Shown here piece after piece: positions 22,140 through 35,300 of a DNA stretch of 64,000 nucleotides. Position 1 is the stretch's first letter; each line of letters begins with the position of its first letter. Origin of the DNA: Macrosoma leucophasiata (taxonomy: Eukaryota > Arthropoda > Insecta > Lepidoptera > Hedylidae); the NCBI GenBank assembly GCA_036365455.1, contig JAWQUS010000009.1:5548001-5612000 (forward strand), read 5' to 3'. The notes under the pieces are model-generated. The model was not told the origin of the DNA. It ran no database searches and worked only from the letters and a program-made list of their open reading frames with translations. A program made the translations under genes and the position numbers.

Positions 22140-24476
22140 TTCATAAGTATACAAAGGCAAAAGGCAAAGTGGACAAAACAAAACCCATGACATAACCTAA
22201 AAAAATAAACTGTCAAAATATGGGGAACGTTCCACTAAACGACCGCAACAATTTGGAATGTCCTCATCAAAGTCCTCATCATCATTGTTCCACTTTGGTT
22301 ATTGGTCTGTGGTTCCACTCAACTGAGCCTTGGTCATCGATATAATCAAAATGATGATATTTCTTCTGAAAATAATCGATATATATCGGTGAACTTTTTT
22401 TTCCGCGACATATCGATTTTCAATTTTTTTTCGGATATTAAAATCGATTTTGGAGTAAGGTCCTCGGATAAAGTTGATGTCAAAACAAACAGCAAGACCG
22501 ATGGATAATCGAGCTCTATCACCAGTAACGGAAAACCATTGAGTTAATATACATGGAGAAGGCACATTCTACTATAGAAACAGTAGTTATAGAATAATGG
22601 GTAAAATTGACACATGTCTGACAAAAACAGATTTGACTCTTTCTAACTAACCAGTAGCTCCCTATGTAAAAAGAGACTAAATGTATGCAGAGTATCAGTT
22701 TTGGAAATGATTTGATGTGACGTCATACGTATGACTTCGCGTGACCGTCTTCGCCATTGTATGCGCCCGATTTGTGGTACATCTGTTTTCAAACAAACAT
22801 GTGCTCATAATATTTTTGCTGTTTTCTTGAGAACTACATTTTTTAACAAGTTATTGTGGTATTCTAGGTTTTACTTTATGTTGACTGATTATGCTCTCAT
22901 ATTGTTTAAAACAGAGTGATGCAAGAAAAAACGAAAATTATCTTTAGTTGACCTTTGTGATGTTATGTACAAATTTTCACGGATTTTGTCGGTTGGTGGG
23001 TTTTGAAACGCAATGATATAAATATAGTAGATAATAATATATGATACGTGTTATTAAGAGATTTAAGACCTGTGTAAGTTTCGTATGACTGAAAAGACTT
23101 TTAATGTTTTTCATTCTTTTCTAAAAATAGCATTGTTTATACAGTGATGTACGAATACTAACCTAATATATCAAAGAATCGATAAAAAAATATTTTTCAT
23201 ATCAATTTAAATTATGTATTAAGATATTGTATTAGCATTATTCTCGATAGAATTTCTTGTTTCTTAATGAAATATCTAAGAAGAAATTGATATCAATTAA
23301 ATAACTATTGTTCTCTCCTTTTTTGATTGTAGAATGTAATATAAATATAAGCACGCAATATAACATAGTTTTTTTTTTTTCATTTCATAAAGTGGCAATC
23401 AGGCTTCAGTTTACATTGGTAAGTAATAGCCTATCAGTCAAGACGAAACCAGAGCTTTCAATCTAAATGCGTTGCCACTCCTGAGACATTACGCATCTGT
23501 GCTGGAAATCACAGGGCCGTACAGATCTGTGTCACTAACTTCTACATGCCTAACATCTGAAAATTGAAGCAAGTTCCATTTCTATTCAATAACTCATATC
23601 ATTAACATACCTAGAGCTGTACCTGCTACTTTTAAAATATTGTTTAAGGTATAATATATAAATAATGAAAAAAAAAACAAGATCCTTTTGGACTCACGTC
23701 CAACACGTAGAAGATTTTTCGAGAATGTACAAAAATCAAATGTGTTTATTGGCCTTTAACTTGACCGAAACTCCTGTGCTACTCAAATTAATTAAACATA
23801 GGTAATGAATAAAATTTGGAATACTAAGCAACAATATTTACAGAGATGCATTCCAAAGAGCTGGTCAGCATAAGACTCACATTTGAAGGCTGATATAGAA
23901 AATTCTACTGAAATTTAACATTACCACAACTTGCAATTTTTAGCTTGAGTACTGGATGAGAACCTTTCCCAAGCTGTTGGTAATCTATGAAATCCTCATT
24001 TGAATGAATGAATTTATTTATTTGCTAAAAATATAGCAGGTACATAAGATTTTCAGTTTACATTATAGCTTTCTTTTATATTTCACCATTAAATTGGCAT
24101 GCAAATTACAGGATACATTTTGTTACTATATCATAATTATTACAATTATACTCAACTCTAATTTAGTGAGTGTATTTTACTAAGACTCTGCATACATACT
24201 TTAAAAGAATAAGAATACGTGTTGATAAAATATCGATATTAACTGCTTATGTATAAGAAGATGATATCGATATTTATCGAAAACAACCCTATGAAAGGCG
24301 GCCATATTAATCGCTCTTTTCGTAGCGCCAATTCTATAAGTAGGACCTCTCCATGTTTATATCTCAATCGTGTGACAGAACATTGAGAGGTGAAGAGGGC
24401 GTTACAATCGTTGCGCTCGTCAAGTGGTTGTTTAGTGGAACGCGCCTCGCATTTGTAATTTGTATACTCTTTGCGA
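22140..24476. other. Intergenic region with no gene recognised
   Basis: AT-rich. Several ATCGAT/TATCGAT words at 22335-22450 lie about 130-240 bp upstream of the small dicistronic gene's leader and could be DREF-type sites. A partial repeat is at 23384-23530. Confidence 0.4.
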
Positions 24477-24867
24477 TAGTGTTGCTAAACTGGTCGATAG
24501 TTGCGCTATCGATAATTGACCTCGAAAAACAGTCGATAGTGCGATAGTACTATCGAAACTATCGACCCTTGACGATACTATCGATAGTCTAGATTGTACT
24601 ATGTATATCGAAACTATCGATACTATCAATAAGCAATGCTATAGCCAAAGATCAATAATATCGATAGTATCGATAGTATTGTTATAAACAATAGTCAATA
24701 AAGTCAATAGTATCGATAGTATCGCGATACAATCGAAGCTATCGATAGTATCGATAGTATTGCAGCATGGCGATATTTTCGATAGTACTATCGCGCTATC
24801 GAATATTTTTTCGAGGTCACGATAGTTCACAATACTATCGATAGACTATTACTATTGCACAACACTA
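24477..24867. mobile_element. hAT-like element rich in TATCGATA motifs, upstream of AK6
   Basis: The ends read TAGTGTTGC and, inverted, TAGTGTTGTGC, as in many hAT elements; the inner arms share GACCTCGAAAAA and CGATAGTACTATCGAAA. Between them CGATAGTAT units recur many times. No 8-bp duplication was seen. The right end is about 240 bp before the AK6 start codon. Confidence 0.55.
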
Positions 24868-25103
24868 ATGCCATTTGTCAATAAAAAAAAAGAAAAAGTG
24901 ATTCTTGACTTCAGAATTGTTCGTTAATGTAACGAAAAACGTGTCATGTGTCATTACCCTTAAAAGTTGGTAGTTGCCATTAATCAAAAGAAAGAAAGAA
25001 AGTAATTATATCACGGATCACTTATAAACAAAATTCAGATTATTTATGATTTTGGTTGATTATGGGTGAAGTACTAAAATAAGTAAATAATACAAATAAC
25101 ACA

Positions 25104-28100
25104 ATGGAAGCCCGAACGAGAAATCAGCCTAACCTATTGATCACTGGTATGTCATAAATCACATGTTCTACGTTCTACCTTTAATTACTTAATAAAGTTG
25201 TTTGGTTCAGTATAAAATGTTCGACTATTTCAAAGCAGACACCACGAATATATCATTCGAAGCAGACATGATGTATGTCATACCTGCATTGCAATAAGTT
25301 TTCAAAATTAGTTAAAGCACAATACAAATTAAAAATTGCAGGCACTCCCGGAGTAGGTAAATCAACTATAAGTCGGTTGCTGTCAGAAAAAACAAAGTAC
25401 ACATGGCGAGAAGTTTCAAAATTAGCTGAGGAACACCACTGTTTGGACGAATATGATCCTGAGTATCAGTGTCCATTTTTAAATGAAGACAAGGTTAACA
25501 TTTTCAAACTTTCTACTAACAATGTACAAGAGCTTCATCCATTTATCTTGGTATCATATAAATATCCACAGATTTAATCTTTGAATATTAAGGATAGGAT
25601 TGGAACTCTATCGAAAATAAATGTAAACTATGATTAGAATGAATGTTTGTAAAATAATATGATATTTAAGTGAAATATTCATAATTTATATTTTTAAATT
25701 GCAAAATAAAATGTAATAATTTTAATCTGTGCTGCATGTTGAACGAAACATCAATCACATGATGCAACGTCATATGTTTGTACAACAAATATTTAACACA
25801 AGTGATACTTTGACTTACTACTAATACTTTGGATATTTTCTACATTATTTACACGAAAAACAAGTTATACGAAATTCAACAAAATTAATTTGCACTTAGT
25901 CATATGGCATTGTCAACTTCACATTGATTGTGAACAGTCTCATTGTTCAGTGTCCTTCGGCACCGTATACGCGGCATTTTTGAAATAATAAAATTTATGT
26001 GTAGCTTGTGGTACTTAAACATGTTTTAATAATAAAATTAATATTTTTCATGATTAAATAAACATATAAAGAATAATTTTAGACACATTCTGAAAAGTTG
26101 TCCAATTCCCTATTAAGTACTACGTAAGCAGATTTATTACAATTCTTTACCCCCCCATCCCCCTTGTCAGCAAAAGTAAGCAAAGCTCTTACCCCCCTTC
26201 CCCGATTCTTACGTAAACATTTTTCAATTAATGTATTGTTTTTTTTAATATTATAATTATAATGTTATAATTAATATTTTAAAAATAAGAAAATAGATTT
26301 AGCATAGAGATTAGATTTTACTGATGTAATAAGTAAATAACTACCGATGACGTAATAATCATCTAGACTCCCCTATCCCCCATGTCATCCAAAATAAGCA
26401 GAGCAAAGACTCCCCCACCCCCTCATAGTGTTGACGTAATACTTGAACGGCCCCTTATGTTAGGGGGCGTCCATAAATTACATTTAGACGTTTATGGGTA
26501 GATGTGGAGTCAAGTCAAATCTCATCTAATCTTACGGTCTCAGCAAATATCATGTATTTTTTTAATGATTGAAACAAAAAAAATATGCTATATCCAGATT
26601 GTAGATGCTTAAGATTACAATTATGATTATTCACTAATTAGTTCAAAAGAAAGTAATTTCGTTCATACTTCGACGTTAAACTACTTATTGTCTAACCATT
26701 GTATTTGTTTTACACTAAATAGCTCAATTTAATATGAACTTACGGTACAGTAGCCCAATAACATTTCTCTCTCATGTGCAGTCTCTCTTGAGACTGCATG
26801 ATTTTCCATGGACTGAATTGGAGTAGATATTCTTTTTTTAATCTATTAGTTACGATTTAACTATTCTTACACATATTAGCTCTCAGCAATATTAATTACT
26901 AGTCTTAACTAGTCGTAAATAAAAGCACGAAGCCTAAGAAACCCACTTTCGAAAAACCTCACGTGAGATTGGGTATGGGGGAGGGAGTTGAATAAAATCT
27001 CACGAGGTCTGAAGGGAAGGATGAGAAAAAAAAAACCTTACGTAATTTATGGACGTCCCCTTATTGTAAACCTAATCTGGTCCATTTGTGTGCGTCAGAA
27101 TGGCCGGTCACTACTCATATATAGCGTTGATGTAGATTTAGAAAATTGCTACCTATTTGCTACTATTTGCTACCTAACGTGAAATATTTACTACCTGCGT
27201 ATTTTTCAAAATATATCACTTTTAAAGGTGACAGGCCATTCTGACGTCAGCTTGGCCGGTCACTCATCCCGTATGTACGAGGGTGGATCCAAAAGTTCGA
27301 AGCCCGACCAAGAAAATGAAAGAAAAGTGGGTCTAATTTTATTTTTATTTTTCGACATAGTCTCCATCTAGCTCAACACACTTCTTCCACCTGAACTGCA
27401 ACTTGTTTATCCGGAAGGTCGGCGAAATACTCGTTTACTGCGACTATCACCTCATCTTTGGTCGAAAATTTCGAGCCACCCAAATGTTTTTTTAAATTTG
27501 GAAATAAATGATAATCTGAGGGGGCTAAATCCGGCGAATAAGGTGGGTGGGGCAGCAATTCGTAGCCACAATCATGGATTACAGACATTGTTTCAACCGA
27601 AGTGTGAACACGTGCATTGTCTTGATGGAACGAAACTTTCTTACGCAACATTCCCGGCCTTTTTTCATTTATTTCTTCTCGTAGTCTTCGTAAAAGGTTA
27701 CAATAATAACTAGAATTAATAGTTTGACCTTTCGGTAAATAATCTACAAAAATAATGCCCTTCGCATCCCAAAAAACAGAAGCCATGACTTTGTAAGTCG
27801 ACAAAACGACTTTAGCCTTTTTCGGTGTAGGTGAGTCAGATCTTTTCCACTGTTTGGATTGTTGCTTTGATTCAGGAATATGGTGGTGAACCCAGCTTTC
27901 ACCATGGTAACAAATCTAGACAAAAAGTCCTCGGGATCAGTCTCAAAAAGTTCCAAACAGTCTCGCGAAATTGTGAATCGAACTCGTTTTTGTTCAGCTG
28001 AAAGCAACCTCGGGACCCAGCGAGCAGAAACCTTATGGAATCCCAATTCCTTCGTTATTATGTATTGCACCCGGCCATAACTAATGTCTGTTGTCTCAGC

Positions 28101-30438
28101 TATCTTACCGATGGTCAAACGTCGATCACCCAGTACGAGATCACAAATTTTATCGATGTTTTCTTTCGTGGTAGAGGTTGTAGGCCGTCCACTCCTAAGA
28201 TCATCTTCAATGCTCTCACGACCGCGCTTAAACTCAGCTACCCACTTCTTGACACTGGAATACGATGGAGCAGACTCCCCCAAAGTGCCCACCATATCTT
28301 GATGGATGTCTTTTGGTGACAGGCCTTTTTATTGAGGTACTTAATGACTGCACGATGTTCAATTTTCTCCATTACTGAAAATCGCGTCAGAATGCTTCAA
28401 ACAAATAATCACAGAAAATTTATATTGTGCAGTATCGGAATGAAACTGCGTACAATAAATCAATAGAAGACATACTAACAAATGACGGTAAATTTAAAAA
28501 GATGTCATGTCTCCTTGTACTTTGGGCCACGAACTTTTGGATCCACCCTCGTACATACTTCTGCGAATTATCGAAATGTTTTTTCACTATTAATTGCTAC
28601 CTAATTGCTACCTGAAAACCTATCAGTCTGGATTCCGTAGCTTTTAAGGATAAATAGTTATTAACAAAAACAGTTTACGAAACCTTGAACGCCTACCATA
28701 TGGAAATAGCAAATGATGCATAGATGTTTACGTTGCATGCTTATTACGTATATTAAGGCGCTAAATGAAAAATATACCTAGGTTCTAAAATCACTTAAAA
28801 CTTTAAATAATACTTACACTGACATGAATATTTAGCTTTAGATAAACAAACACATGTCATTTGTTATTGTTAAATTTATGTTTTCCGAGATTTTCTTAAA
28901 GTATATTTTGATATATTATACTTATTTTGAATGTGTGTAGTTTAGAATAGCTTTTTTAGGGTTTAATTACTTTGGTGTTTTATGCTGACTATTTACACAA
29001 AATGTCAAATCAAAGAGTTATAGGTTTAGTAATGAAAATTTTATTTTGTTTTTTTAAGTATCTCGAAATTTTTCTGAATTCAATCATTAAATATTGAATT
29101 ATTACTGTGCAGGACGCTCGTTAACAAGTGTACAGTGTTTGTGATTAAAAAACAATAATTATTATATACGTAATAATCATGCAACGTAAACATCTATGCA
29201 TCATTTTCTATTTCCATGTGGTAGGCGTTCATGGTTTCGTAAACTGTTTTTGTTAATAACTATTTATCCTTAAAAGCTACGGAATCCAGCCGGCTAGGTT
29301 TTTAGGTAGCAATTAATAGTGAAAAAACATTTCGATAATTCGCAGAAGTTTGTACATACGGGATGAGTGACCGGCCAAGCTGACGTCAGAATGGCCTGTC
29401 ACCTTTAAAAGTGATATAATTTGAAAAATACGCAGGTAGTAAATATTTCACGTTAGGTAGCGTTGATGTAGTTTCTAAATCTACATCAACGCTATATATG
29501 ATTAGTGACCGGCCATTCTGACGCACACGTCCATTTCTAGCTATTAGACATAATGGAGGGCATGATGGAAAGAGGCGGCAACATTGTAGACTACCATGGT
29601 TGTGACTTCTTCCCAGAGAGGTGGTTTGATGCAGTGTTTGTCATCCGGACCAACAATACCACTCTATATGATAGATTGACTTCCAGGTATATTATTTTAT
29701 TGTGTGCTCACGTCCAAGCTTACTCAGTTTGAATAATAATATGTTTATAATACCCATTGGGATATTTATATGAGTTGATAAAACAAATCCCATTTCTCAT
29801 ATCAAGATTCCCAATTTTTTAAATTGTAAATTGAATTCTGGAATATAATGTTTAAAACTTAGTTTTTCATGACTATGTACTACTTCGTTATTTGAATGTA
29901 CTGAAACTTGTAAAATAGTATGTAATTGAGTCCTTATCACCACAAATGTTTTACAGTAATACCCCGACTTACGCTGCCCCATTTTACGTGAATTTCGAGT
30001 ATTTCCGAGATACACGATTTTTTACCGCGCGCATTGGCTTCCTCACTCCGTTCTGTTAATGTTTGGCTTACGAGAAGTTCGAACGTGTTCCATTGGATTA
30101 TTTACATATGCAGTAAACTTTATTGATTTACTTTTATTCAGAGTTGAACTATTGAATTACGCGAATTAGACTTAAAATACATTGCTTTAGCATCTATCGT
30201 GTAATTCAGAGGTATTACAGTAGGTATTTATTTAAATTTAATTTACAGAGGATATTCAGGCAAGAAATTAGAGGATAATATTCAATGCGAGATATTCGAG
30301 ACTCTTCTAGAAGAGGCACAATCATCATATAAACCTGAAATAGTGATAGCATTGCCAAACGACACAGATGAGCAGTTGCAGACTAATGTGATCACCATTA
30401 TGCAGTGGATTGAGAGGTGGAAAGAAGAGAATTTATAG
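25104..30438 (+). CDS. AK6: Adenylate kinase isoenzyme 6 (CINAP/Fap7 family), four exons
   Basis: Exons 25104-25146, 25342-25493, 29541-29686 and 30249-30438 sum to 531 nt (176 aa). The protein carries the P-loop GTPGVGKST (15-23), the AK6 signature [28 protein letters not shown], and an [14 protein letters not shown] block with a WIERW C-terminus, all matching human AK6 in order and spacing. AK6 is a small nuclear NMP kinase/ATPase that in yeast (Fap7) acts in 18S rRNA maturation. Intron 2 is 4047 bp and has been invaded by at least one MITE and a nested foldback/mariner insertion whose end is only 12 bp from exon 3; the reading frame is unharmed. The translated run past exon 2 (VNIFKLST…) is intron and was excluded. 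Confidence 0.95.
25630..25865 (+). repeat. Dispersed repeat, copy 2
   Basis: Same-orientation relative of 4811-5065 in AK6 intron 2; no hairpin follows it. Confidence 0.6.
26107..26456. mobile_element. Probable second MITE, next to the one at 26463
   Basis: The right end (inward AAGGGGCCGTTCAAGTATTACGT) and left end (CCCTATTAAGTACTACGTAAGC) are partly inverted. C-rich blocks (CCCCCCATCCCCC, CCCCCACCCC) lie near each end. Target duplication unclear. Confidence 0.45.
26463..27060. mobile_element. Harbinger-type MITE in AK6 intron 2
   Basis: Inverted ends GGGGGCGTCCATAAATTAC and GGGGACGTCCATAAATTACG, flanked by TTA on both sides (26460-26462; 27061-27063). A TTA duplication with G-rich ends suits the PIF/Harbinger group. 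598 bp, no coding capacity. Confidence 0.7.
27278..28551 (-). mobile_element. Mariner transposon, defective
   Basis: 1274 bp bounded by inverted repeats CGAGGGTGGATCCAAAAGTTCG and flanking TA dinucleotides (27276-27277; 28552-28553). It sits within the left arm of the foldback element and splits an otherwise matching text. Confidence 0.93.
27373..28372 (-). pseudogene. Broken mariner transposase
   Basis: Similarity begins at the ATG at 28372 ([16 protein letters not shown]). The frame is lost near 28325 (one base missing by comparison with the reading that resumes), continues through the paired helix-turn-helix region (28295 downward, [20 protein letters not shown]) and shifts again around the first catalytic aspartate near 27810-27880. 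The last frame (27804-27373) keeps [11 protein letters not shown] and [15 protein letters not shown] with 34 residues between the two aspartates, the D34D spacing of mariner. At least two frameshifts make it inactive. Confidence 0.9.
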
Positions 30439-30852
30439 TAAAATAATATTTATTACGATAAAAAATGTTTTATTTGCTATCTTTAGACGAAAATTGCTTC
30501 GCATTCTGGGATAAATCCTCTTAAACCAGGATAGGATGACTGCTGGCTGGGTTGTGCGAGTATTATGAAATTCATCAATTTACCGCATCATTGAAGGTTG
30601 ACGAACAAAGTTGTGTTTGGCGAGCGTCTGTTGTGTAGTGAGAGTGTGTGAGGGAGCGATGAAGGGAGAGCACCCTAAGCTCGGCAGCCTTGTTATGAGG
30701 GTTTGTGAACTTAGCCTCGTAGCCAGAAGGTAATGTGAAAAACGTTCACAGGCGTTAATTGGTTAGGGCAGCTAGAAGTCTCATCCGGCACACTGATCCG
30801 AGGCGACGTGTGGCTCAACAATCACAGACCAATAACCAACCACTACTTCAGA

Positions 30853-31039
30853 GGGGGCTGGCCGCCTAACTCTAATGCTTTCGTTTATGACATCATCTTG
30901 TCAGTTACGTACCGCCTAACTTTTCCTGGAAGTGTTTTTGTCCGCAGTTATATACCTATGAGCAAAATGTTTTAATAGGCAGTACGAAACTGACAAGATA
31001 ACGTATTAAACGCAAGCATTAGAGTGGTGGTCGGCCCCC
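30853..31039. mobile_element. MITE with GGGGGC ends
   Basis: Inverted arms GGGGGCTGGCC…CTCTAATGCTT and GGGGGCCGACC…CTCTAATGCTTGCG; inner text GACAAGAT and CGTACTGCC also mirrors. No clear duplication. No coding capacity. Confidence 0.6.
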
Positions 31040-31059
31040 AGGCACACCGGACACCGCCA

Positions 31060-31265
31060 AAATTCCATACAAACGCTCAATTTGGTCTCTATTACACAGC
31101 ATCAATCAGTGACGTGTATATACACGTGCACCTGTGTGCATAGCACGTAGATAATACCAAACGTCTCCCATAAGAGGGGAGGAGGTTGGGTGAGGCGGGG
31201 AAATCGGGCGGGACGTCGAAGTGTCCATTTCATACGTAGTATTATTACATAATAATATTCTCTGC
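31060..31265 (-). mobile_element. Copy of the composite repeat without the tRNA-like part
   Basis: Minus-strand match to the first 230 bp of 20773-21165, from CCGCCAAAATTCCATAC to TATTCTCTG. Confidence 0.65.
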
Positions 31266-31953
31266 CCCAGGTCTGCGATTAATTCAGACCGAGCGATTTC
31301 TTAGAGGGTGCCGATCACATTGATAGTTTCCGATCCACTTTGCTGTGCCCCGCCATTCAAGCATTCAAAAGTCAAATTATAGAATGAGAGAACGAGTTAT
31401 ATGTACCTACAGTCCCCAGCAAGAAATATTGTAGGTACATAGAGCTTACGAAAGAGGCAATCTGCTAGATTCGACTTCGTAGAGCGTATTTTGTATAATA
31501 TATAAATTAGAGATGTCTTGCCGACTAGTCAATCACGGTTTCGGGGATTTACGATGGATTTATCCGCGTAAAAAAAAGGTGTAACAGGAGTTACAAAAAA
31601 GCTAAAAAATAAAAATACCAATCATTATAAATAACCTAATTTATTCATTATCCCATAGATAAGTATAAGAAATGCATTAAAATTACTGTATTTAGGTCAA
31701 TCTATTAGAAGTTCTTCTATGTGATTACAAAAAACACATTAAATAATGGGAGACACTGGGGAACACTGGAATGCCAAGTTTGCAACTACCATAATTACTA
31801 TTAGTAATTTCATAGAAAAACCTCATTACAGATTAAGGCAACTCACGCATCCAAATTAAGTATGCCCTTACAATATTTGTGTCCATACAACCTACATACC
31901 ACTAAAATGTGATTAACTGAACATTACACATTCAAATATATTGTACCATATAA

Positions 31954-31959
31954 TTTATT
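31954..31959 (-). terminator. Candidate polyadenylation signal of PDIA3
   Basis: AATAAA read on the minus strand about 350 nt beyond the PDIA3 stop codon. It is the nearest canonical hexamer seen by eye; use is not demonstrated. Confidence 0.4.
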
Positions 31960-32307
31960 GGAAAAGTGTTCACAACGGCACAATCTTATTTTACGCGACA
32001 CGGAAGTTACAAGATGCGTTAAAAGGTTACCTTTTAACGCATGTAATTGTAGTGTAATTTGTGTCTACAGAGCTACACCTGTTGCATGCGCAGCATTACG
32101 TTAATCTGTGACTTGAAGATTTCGGTATTTTTCTGATGATGGCAAGCGAAACGATCTCACAACTCTCATTAATCGCGCCTAATAAGTCTTGTTAAAGAAT
32201 AATACATACGAAATTCGGGAGCAAGTGAATCTCCATTTATAAACATTCACTCATCATTAACTCGACACACACTCGCAGATCTTTCATGGAAAGTTACATC
32301 ACACAGT

Positions 32308-35300
32308 CTACAACTCGTCTTTCTTGGCGTTGCCCTTTCTGTCCCAGCCCTTGAGCTCGCTGCTCGACTGGGTCGATATGTATTTGATGAAGTCTTCAAT
32401 GGCGCGACCACCCTGGAAATAAAAACAGCATCTTCAAACGACAGTTTGAAATATAACACTTGGTTTAAACAAGCCGTGCGCACTCTCCATTTTAGTTAAC
32501 TTAGAAGTAAGTTTTTGGCAAATGGAAAGATAAAAATTAGATAACCCCATTACATTATTATGTAAGTCTTGTAAGATATATATCTGAAATACAGGCCTGA
32601 AGTTGATGCATGTTTCGTTCTACATAATATATCAATATCTATACATATTAAAAAACAAAGTCCCCAGTCGCGTCTGTCTGTTCGCGATAAACTCAAAGAC
32701 TACTTGTACGGATTTTCATGCGGTTTTCACAAATCGATAAATAAATGATGATGATGAATGAATGAATGTGATCCGTGAGGGAAGATAATTTGTTTGAAAC
32801 TAACGATAAATGTTGGAGGTGTCGGAAGAAATCAAGCCGCCTTGGAGCTTTCATCGAAGACGCTGCCTAAACCTTTAAGTGGCAAACAAGCGTGCAGTTC
32901 ACGTTGGTGTTAAGTGATAACTGCAGCCTATAAACACCCACACAAAGACCAAGGTCCAAATGCAGATGCGTTACCACTCCTGAGGCCTAAGATGTTATGT
33001 CTCTGTGCCGGAAATTACAGGGCCGTACATTACCACCTGACCGGAACACGATAGCGCTGCTGAACGCTACCATTTAGCGGCAAGTATTTTAGATAATGCG
33101 GTGGTGCCTACGCCCGCGAGCTCCGTCACTGGAGCTCTACCACCAGTAAGAATGAATGAATGGTGGAATATTTTCTCTTTAGTAGATCTACAAAAAAGTC
33201 AGCGATGCCATATATCTATCTTTTAAGAATAATTAACTATATCCATTACATCTTTGAAAAAAAAAAAAGAAAACTTACAATGCGAGATTTGGCAAGCTAT
33301 ATTTTTATATTACAAACGGACACTCCAAATTTAATTATTTGTATAAATGTATGCTCATAGATAGATGTAGATGGCCAACTTACATTGTATCTAACTGGCT
33401 TAGAGTTGTCCTTGGGTTTCCAGTAGATGGTGGGGAAGCCGGACACGTCGTACAGGGACTTGGGCCAGTCGTTGGCAGTCGCGTCGATTTTCACGATGTC
33501 GATCTCCTCGTTCTTCATCTGTGTAATTTGTGTCAAGTAATCAGAGAGTGTTGTAAGAGAACGGTCTGCGGAACATATTCGCAAATTCTTGTAGTTGCGA
33601 ATTGTAACGTCTCCTGTTAGTTAAACATTTTCATGACATTTAAAAAATAATGTTTATTTGGATTTTTTTCTAGTTTTTTTATGTAACGAAGGTGATCAAG
33701 CATACAGTTCACACAAGCGATGACTGCAGCTTATAGGCATTTACGAAAAATAAACAACGTGTACAAATCACAAGAGCCAAAATTGAAACTTTCAAAACAA
33801 TTTCATAAGAGACATAACATAATGCTATCTATCTCATTTTCTCTAACGCTATACCATATTTAAATTATGTGTCCGTTTCTTTTACGCTTTTCTGTCTCTT
33901 TTTCGTTTTATCGTCTTTCAAATCCCAACGATACTTTTTTTTTTTTTTTTTGGACTGGAGCTCTACCAGCATTGAAAGGTGCTATTTAAAGAAGTTTTCA
34001 CTTCAAAAACAGAGGTTGAAATTCACATAATGTGTTGCTTGCCGCAAATGCGAAATAATGCTTCAAAATAAAACGGCATGTTCAATCATGACTGACCTTT
34101 TCACCAAGCTCATCCCAGATAGGGGCAAGTTTCTGGCAGTGCCCGCACCAGGGTGCGTAGAACTCTATGAGCGCGTCCCTGCCGCTGTCCGTCACTAGTT
34201 CTTTGAAGTTCTTGCCGACGGCCACCTTCACCGGCCCGTCGTTCTCCGGCACCGCTTCCGACTTGATGAACGGCTCTAGCTTGCCGTCGATCATGTCCCG
34301 GGTGAAGGTCAATAGGTTTTCGATGCTACAAATAGGATTTATATATGTATAAGATTATGAAAATGAGGGATTGTATCATAGTTCGTTAGCTGCTGTATAC
34401 CCCATCAAATCATTCATTACCCGAAAAAATACGCGTATTCGACGACATATAATTCATTAAGATGCTGAATACTGGACTCCTAATTTTAACGGCCGGTTAT
34501 TTAAGTCAAGGGACCCTAAGTGATGGTGGAAAGAAAATCAATATCATAACATTCTTAGGGGACTAATTTTAAGTTAGGGGTCGATGTGACGGTGAAAACT
34601 GGCATTAATTTAATAAAATTCTGTTACTGAACTCAAAATTAAATGAATAAATTTCATTCATTGCAATAATCGTACATAAAAATAGCACGATAAACAGCAT
34701 TTACGTTTATGCGATACCACAGTACATAGTCTGAATCGCAATGAAAACAATTCGAGCGTGTCTTCGTTGATAACAAAAGCCATAATGGTTCGAATTCCGC
34801 CATAACATGTTACCACGCTGCGATATTTGTGGCAGTTTGATGTTTTACGAGACAATAATCAACAAAGATAAACGAATTTATTTTAATGAATAATTTATGT
34901 TAGTTAACGATTAAAGCGAATTACATTCTTTGTGGTATCGGTCGAGATTACGACTTACACATATCTAGGTATTTAGCAAACTTTTGATATAGTCTGAGGG
35001 CCTTCTCTTATAGCCCTTACCCTCTGAGATCGCCCTCGTTATTGCATTAACTAGTCGCCCGGATGACAAGCCCATTTATATACATCGGAAAAAAAATTCA
35101 TAGGAAAAATCTCAATTTAATTTACTCCAATTGAGAAACCGACTTTGCTCGACTCCTTTGCGGCCAGTTTGTAGTAAGTCAAGTACTACTATTAGGCCGT
35201 AATTACCCGAACTTATCGCTTATGATAAGATAGTTTCCGCCGGCGTCTCTGCGCTCAACCACCGGTTTTTCGTCCTTCGCAAAGTTCGTTCAATTAATGC

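Larger units (their letters stand above)
27088..29528. mobile_element. Foldback-like DNA element with long inverted arms, in AK6 intron 2
   Basis: Both ends read GTGTGCGTCAGAATGGCCGG inward and are flanked by the 8-bp duplication GTCCATTT (27080-27087; 29529-29536). The arms are several hundred bases long (matching text such as GGATTCCGTAGCTTTTAAGG near 28630 and inverted near 29275). Inner ends meet around 28750-29190. Excluding an inserted mariner, the element is about 1.17 kb and has no coding capacity. An 8-bp duplication suits hAT or P-type transposases, but the terminus does not fit either consensus well. Confidence 0.85.

Noticed and set aside
24639..24830. Ile/Asp-rich frames in the TATCGATA region
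   Set aside because: Purely repeat-driven translation.
24477..24867. CRISPR-like repeated array
   Set aside because: Repeats are irregular, self-complementary and within a transposon-like element in an intron-bearing eukaryotic genome.
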